Assembly: GCA_041689775.1 (NCBI GenBank)
Contig: JBDNFP010000199.1
Location: 1-32,775, forward strand
DNA: 32,775 bases
Source of the DNA: JBDNFP01 sp041689775
Lineage (GTDB): Bacteria > Bacteroidota > Bacteroidia > Cytophagales > Spirosomataceae
Direction: 5' to 3'
Part shown: positions 30,304 to 32,775 of the stretch, piece after piece
Position numbering within the stretch: the stretch's first letter is position 1
How the letters are laid out: each line of letters opens with the position of its first letter
Position numbers and translations under genes: made by a program
The notes under the pieces: generated by a model
The model's input: only the letters and a program-made list of their open reading frames with translations
The model's database searches: none
What the model was told of the DNA's origin: nothing

Positions 30304-31299
30304 ATGCAGCTTCACATCAACACCTACGGTACCTACGTCCACGTAAAGGACGATATGTTCGAGATTCGTAACCGCGATGAGAACAAGGAAGTCCAAAAAA
30401 AACACTTTTCAGCCCAGAAGGTAACGGCTCTTTGGCTATGCACAGGCACGGCGCTTAGTACCGACGCCATCAAGCTGGCCATGACCCACAACGTCGACAT
30501 TGTGTTTCTGGAACAGGACGGCGAGCCCTTCGGTAGGGTATGGCACAGCAAACTAGGCAGTACCACCAAAATCAGAAAGTGTCAACTCCAAGCCAGCCTC
30601 AGCCCCGAAGGCCTGCGCTGGATCAAAGCTTGGCTAACCCAGAAACTCGAAAATCAGCGGGATTTTATCAAAGATCTCAAAAAGCACCGGCCGCAGCACG
30701 CAGATTTTCTGAATGATAAAATCAGCCGGATCGAAGCTCTGATCGTTTCTATTCAAAGCCAGGAAGCTGATACCGTGGCCGCCGTGGCCGATACCCTGCG
30801 CGGACTGGAAGGAACGGCGGGGCGCCTCTACTTCGAAACCCTCAACTATGTGCTACCCGAAGGGAGCAAATTTGCCGGTCGAAGTATGCGCCCCGCCAAA
30901 GATGCCTTCAACGCGATGCTCAATTATGCCTACGGAATCATGTACAGCAAGGTAGAGAAAGCCCTGATTATTGCGGGGGTTGATCCCTACCTCGGCTTCA
31001 TGCACCGCGACGACTACAATCAGCTAAGTATGGTATTTGACTTTATCGAACCCTATCGTATATATGCAGACGAAGTAGTATTCCGCCTGTTCTCCGCCAA
31101 GAAGGTCAATAAAGCACATATCGACGAACTAACCAACGGGGTAACCCTCAATAAAGAGGGGAAAGCCCTGCTGGTAACAGCCTTCAATGAGTATATGGAC
31201 GGCCAACCCATAAGGCACGGGGGCCGCAATATGGCCCGCAGCACCATTATCCAATACGACGCCCACAGCTTTGGCAATACATTGATTGGAAAAAAATAA
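30304..31299 (+). CDS. cas1: CRISPR adaptation integrase Cas1
   Basis: This 331-aa type I-B Cas1 integrates new spacers with Cas2. The ATG at 30304 (MQLHINTYGTYVHVKDDMFEIRN) is chosen over an upstream ATG at 30274 that overlaps cas6. Metal-binding residues are visible: E169 in RGLEGTAGR, H234 in GFMHRDDYNQ, and D246/E249 in LSMVFDFIEPYR. It begins 4 bp after cas6. A heptad-repeat spacer separates it from cas2. It is GC-richer than cas8b-cas3, like the host-style genes in the window. Confidence 0.95.
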   Translation: MQLHINTYGTYVHVKDDMFEIRNRDENKEVQKKHFSAQKVTALWLCTGTALSTDAIKLAMTHNVDIVFLEQDGEPFGRVWHSKLGSTTKIRKCQLQASLSPEGLRWIKAWLTQKLENQRDFIKDLKKHRPQHADFLNDKISRIEALIVSIQSQEADTVAAVADTLRGLEGTAGRLYFETLNYVLPEGSKFAGRSMRPAKDAFNAMLNYAYGIMYSKVEKALIIAGVDPYLGFMHRDDYNQLSMVFDFIEPYRIYADEVVFRLFSAKKVNKAHIDELTNGVTLNKEGKALLVTAFNEYMDGQPIRHGGRNMARSTIIQYDAHSFGNTLIGKK

Positions 31300-31302
31300 A
31301 AA

Positions 31303-31337
31303 GCTATCGGCTGTCGGCTATTAGCCATCGGCTTTTG
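31303..31337. repeat. Heptad repeat between cas1 and cas2
   Basis: Five consecutive 7-mers, GCTATCG, GCTGTCG, GCTATTA, GCCATCG and GCTTTTG, fill most of the 61-bp gap between two genes that are normally adjacent. Similar GCTNNNN heptads occur at 5624-5644 and within 5493-5506. Confidence 0.7.
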
Positions 31338-31360
31338 TTGAATTTTAACATGTAAGAAAA

Positions 31361-31651
31361 ATGCTTATCTGGGTACTATACGATATTGAAAATGACCGCA
31401 GCCGCACCAAAGCGGCCAAGGTTTGCAAACAGGCTGGGCTGTATCGGGTACAGTTTTCCTGTTTTCTGGGTACCCTGACACCCGCCGCCAAAAGCGCCCT
31501 GTCGTTACAATTGGAAGAGTTAATCAACGAAGAAAAGGACAAGGTGTATATCTTCCCGATGAGCCAGGACGAACTTCGTAACACAGTACTACTGGGGCAA
31601 GCTTTTGATAAAGGCCTCGTAAACGATCAGATAAGGGCATTATTTCTATAA
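31361..31651 (+). CDS. cas2: CRISPR adaptation protein Cas2
   Basis: This 96-aa ferredoxin-fold Cas2 is the dimeric scaffold of the Cas1-Cas2 integrase. The N-terminal strand MLIWVLYDIENDRSRTKAAKVCKQAGLYRVQFSCFLG carries the conserved D8, and the C-terminal part contains DKVYIFPMSQDEL. Length is typical. It is 61 bp from cas1 and 2 bp before cas4. Confidence 0.95.
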   Translation: MLIWVLYDIENDRSRTKAAKVCKQAGLYRVQFSCFLGTLTPAAKSALSLQLEELINEEKDKVYIFPMSQDELRNTVLLGQAFDKGLVNDQIRALFL

Positions 31652-31653
31652 CT

Positions 31654-32229
31654 ATGCATAGCCTCACACCCTCACATATCATTGAGTACCTGTACTGTCC
31701 ACGCTTTACCTACTTTGAGTACGTACTACGCATACCCCAGCACGAAGAAGCCAACTATCTGGTAATGCGGGGCCGCAACCTGCACGACGACAAGCTCGAA
31801 CAAAACAAGGAATACCTGCGCAAGCGGCTAGGCGTAGTGGAAAAGCTATTGGACCAATATCTGACTAACGACCTGATGCGGGGCCGGGTGGACGAGGTAC
31901 TGACTTTGCAAGACAACAGCATGGCACCGCTTGACTATAAGTTTGCCGAATACAAAGACCGGGTTTACGACACCTACCAAACCCAACTGTACTGCTACGC
32001 ATGGCTCATTGAGGAGAATTTTGGTAAGCCCGTCAACAAAGGGTTCTTGGTATATACCCGAAGCCGGAACAAGGTAATCGAGGTAGAAATCAGTGAAGAA
32101 AACAAGGCACACGTCAAGAAAGCGGCGGCCGATATTTTTGATATTATTGAGCAAAACAGGTACCCAAAAGCTACCAAATATAAGGCACGTTGCGTATTTT
32201 GCACGTACAGAAATATGTGTGTAAAATAA
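31654..32229 (+). CDS. cas4: CRISPR adaptation nuclease Cas4 (RecB-like, 4Fe-4S)
   Basis: This 191-aa PD-(D/E)xK nuclease trims prespacers and selects the PAM end. Iron-sulfur ligands are C15 (YCPRF) and C180, C183 and C189 (ARCVFCTYRNMC). Nuclease residues are D80 in RGRVDEV, D94 and K96 in PLDYKFAE, and Q110 in TYQTQLYCYAW. It starts 2 bp after cas2 and is the last cas gene before the array leader. A position after cas2, rather than before cas1, is a variant of the usual I-B order. Confidence 0.95.
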   Translation: MHSLTPSHIIEYLYCPRFTYFEYVLRIPQHEEANYLVMRGRNLHDDKLEQNKEYLRKRLGVVEKLLDQYLTNDLMRGRVDEVLTLQDNSMAPLDYKFAEYKDRVYDTYQTQLYCYAWLIEENFGKPVNKGFLVYTRSRNKVIEVEISEENKAHVKKAAADIFDIIEQNRYPKATKYKARCVFCTYRNMCVK

Positions 32230-32425
32230 CCCTTTCCGGGTGGTAATTTATGGAGCGAGCACTAAAATCAGGGCATTATAACCTAGTAGTCAAAGACTTG
32301 GCTATTCGGAGAGCCCGTAAAAAAACACCCAATAACCGTTCTTTGACGTACTGTAAATCAATAATTGAACAAGAGCAAAACACCTGTAACTATTTATATA
32401 TAAACCACTTAGGAGCCCCGGCGGA
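32230..32425 (+). promoter_or_regulatory. CRISPR leader
   Basis: These 196 bp between the cas4 stop and the first repeat are the leader side of the array, judging by repeat orientation. A TTTG occurs at 32342-32345 (TTCTTTGACG), but a matching -7 box at the right spacing is weak. No gene is supported. The promoter call rests on position only. Confidence 0.5.
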
Positions 32426-32775
32426 CTTCTAAAGTACCTGTCCATAAAAGATGGATTGAAACAACCTGAAAGGCTTAGAACAGAGTGCCGGGATACCCAA
32501 CTTCTAAAGTACCTGTCCATAAAAGATGGATTGAAACTTTTTCTTGCTTTTTTTGTTGCTTCTATCGTACCAAACTTCTAAAGTACCTGTCCATAAAAGA
32601 TGGATTGAAACTTTTGCCGTCCGGAAACATACAAGATCCGTTACTCCTTCTAAAGTACCTGTCCATAAAAGATGGATTGAAACGCGTGCCTTTTGTATGT
32701 GAAATGTTTTCCGTATCATACTTCTAAAGTACATGTCCATAAAAGATGGATTGAAACACTGACCGCGGCCTGGCA
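32426..32775 (+). CRISPR. Type I-B CRISPR array, 5 repeats visible, continues past the window
   Basis: Five 37-bp repeats lie at 32426-32462, 32501-32537, 32575-32611, 32647-32683 and 32721-32757. Each begins CTTCTAAAGTACCTG and ends ATGGATTGAAAC. Spacers are 38, 37, 35 and 37 bp, plus a cut fifth one. TCCAT/ATGGA over AAAAG forms the short Cas6 hairpin, and ATTGAAAC is the 8-nt crRNA handle, so transcription is on the plus strand, away from cas4. The first four repeats are identical; the fifth has C to A at its position 13 (32733). The leader-proximal end, with the newest spacers, is the part in view. Confidence 0.98.

Noticed and set aside
32485..32740. Small frames on both strands across the CRISPR array
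   Set aside because: They translate repeats and spacers.

Overview
The window comes from a Bacteroidota chromosome, most likely a Cytophagales/Spirosomataceae-type organism (Dyadobacter, Spirosoma or Persicitalea relatives; not resolved). The reasons are a SusC/SusD pair under an ECF sigma/FecR-type anti-sigma couple, lipoproteins with short lipoboxes, a Tat-exported Gfo/Idh/MocA oxidoreductase, a DUF1080 lipoprotein, weak Shine-Dalgarno sites and promoters of the TTG...TAnnTTTG kind.

Positions 1-19000 form a sulfated-carbohydrate region. Two exported S1 sulfatases (1471-2925, 2942-4774) converge with a minus-strand group: a DUF1080 lipoprotein, a large beta-propeller/cytochrome c protein and a Tat-exported dehydrogenase (4784-9896). 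On the plus strand follow an ECF sigma factor, an anti-sigma factor, a SusC-type TonB transducer with an N-terminal STN signalling domain, a SusD lipoprotein and a third sulfatase (10237-18548). The likely logic is that the STN domain of the loaded SusC signals through FecR to the sigma factor, which induces uptake, while sulfatases and oxidative enzymes trim the glycan. The left edge (1-1340) holds the tail of an unknown gene and a decayed BNR-type lipoprotein gene.

Positions 18735-21820 hold small unrelated genes: a two-helix membrane protein, a pRiA4b ORF-3-like protein, an unknown 145-aa protein, a WYL-domain regulator and an 84-aa minus-strand protein.

Positions 21830-32775 hold a type I-B CRISPR-Cas locus: cas8b-cas7-cas5-cas3, a REP-associated tyrosine transposase (RAYT) gene, cas6-cas1-cas2-cas4, a leader and an array of 37-nt repeats that runs off the window. 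The cas8b-to-cas3 half is visibly AT-richer than the cas6-to-cas4 half, and the RAYT gene sits exactly at the switch. The RAYT carries 23 tandem 18-bp units inside its coding region.

The most striking observation is upstream of cas8b. Two degenerate copies of the CRISPR repeat (21950-21979 and about 21993-22026) flank a short spacer. The first keeps the exact 8-nt crRNA handle ATTGAAAC; the second keeps the hairpin but has lost the handle. Starting at the first base after the handle, the spacer matches a site 49 bp upstream (21931-21947) at 15 of 17 positions. The mismatches are at positions 6 and 12, and the next is at 18, exactly the bases that Cascade-bound guides leave unpaired. The target lies just downstream of a candidate cas promoter. 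This is the architecture expected of a CreR/CreA-like guide RNA that would let the type I-B effector repress its own operon, or guard a toxin, rather than attack phage.
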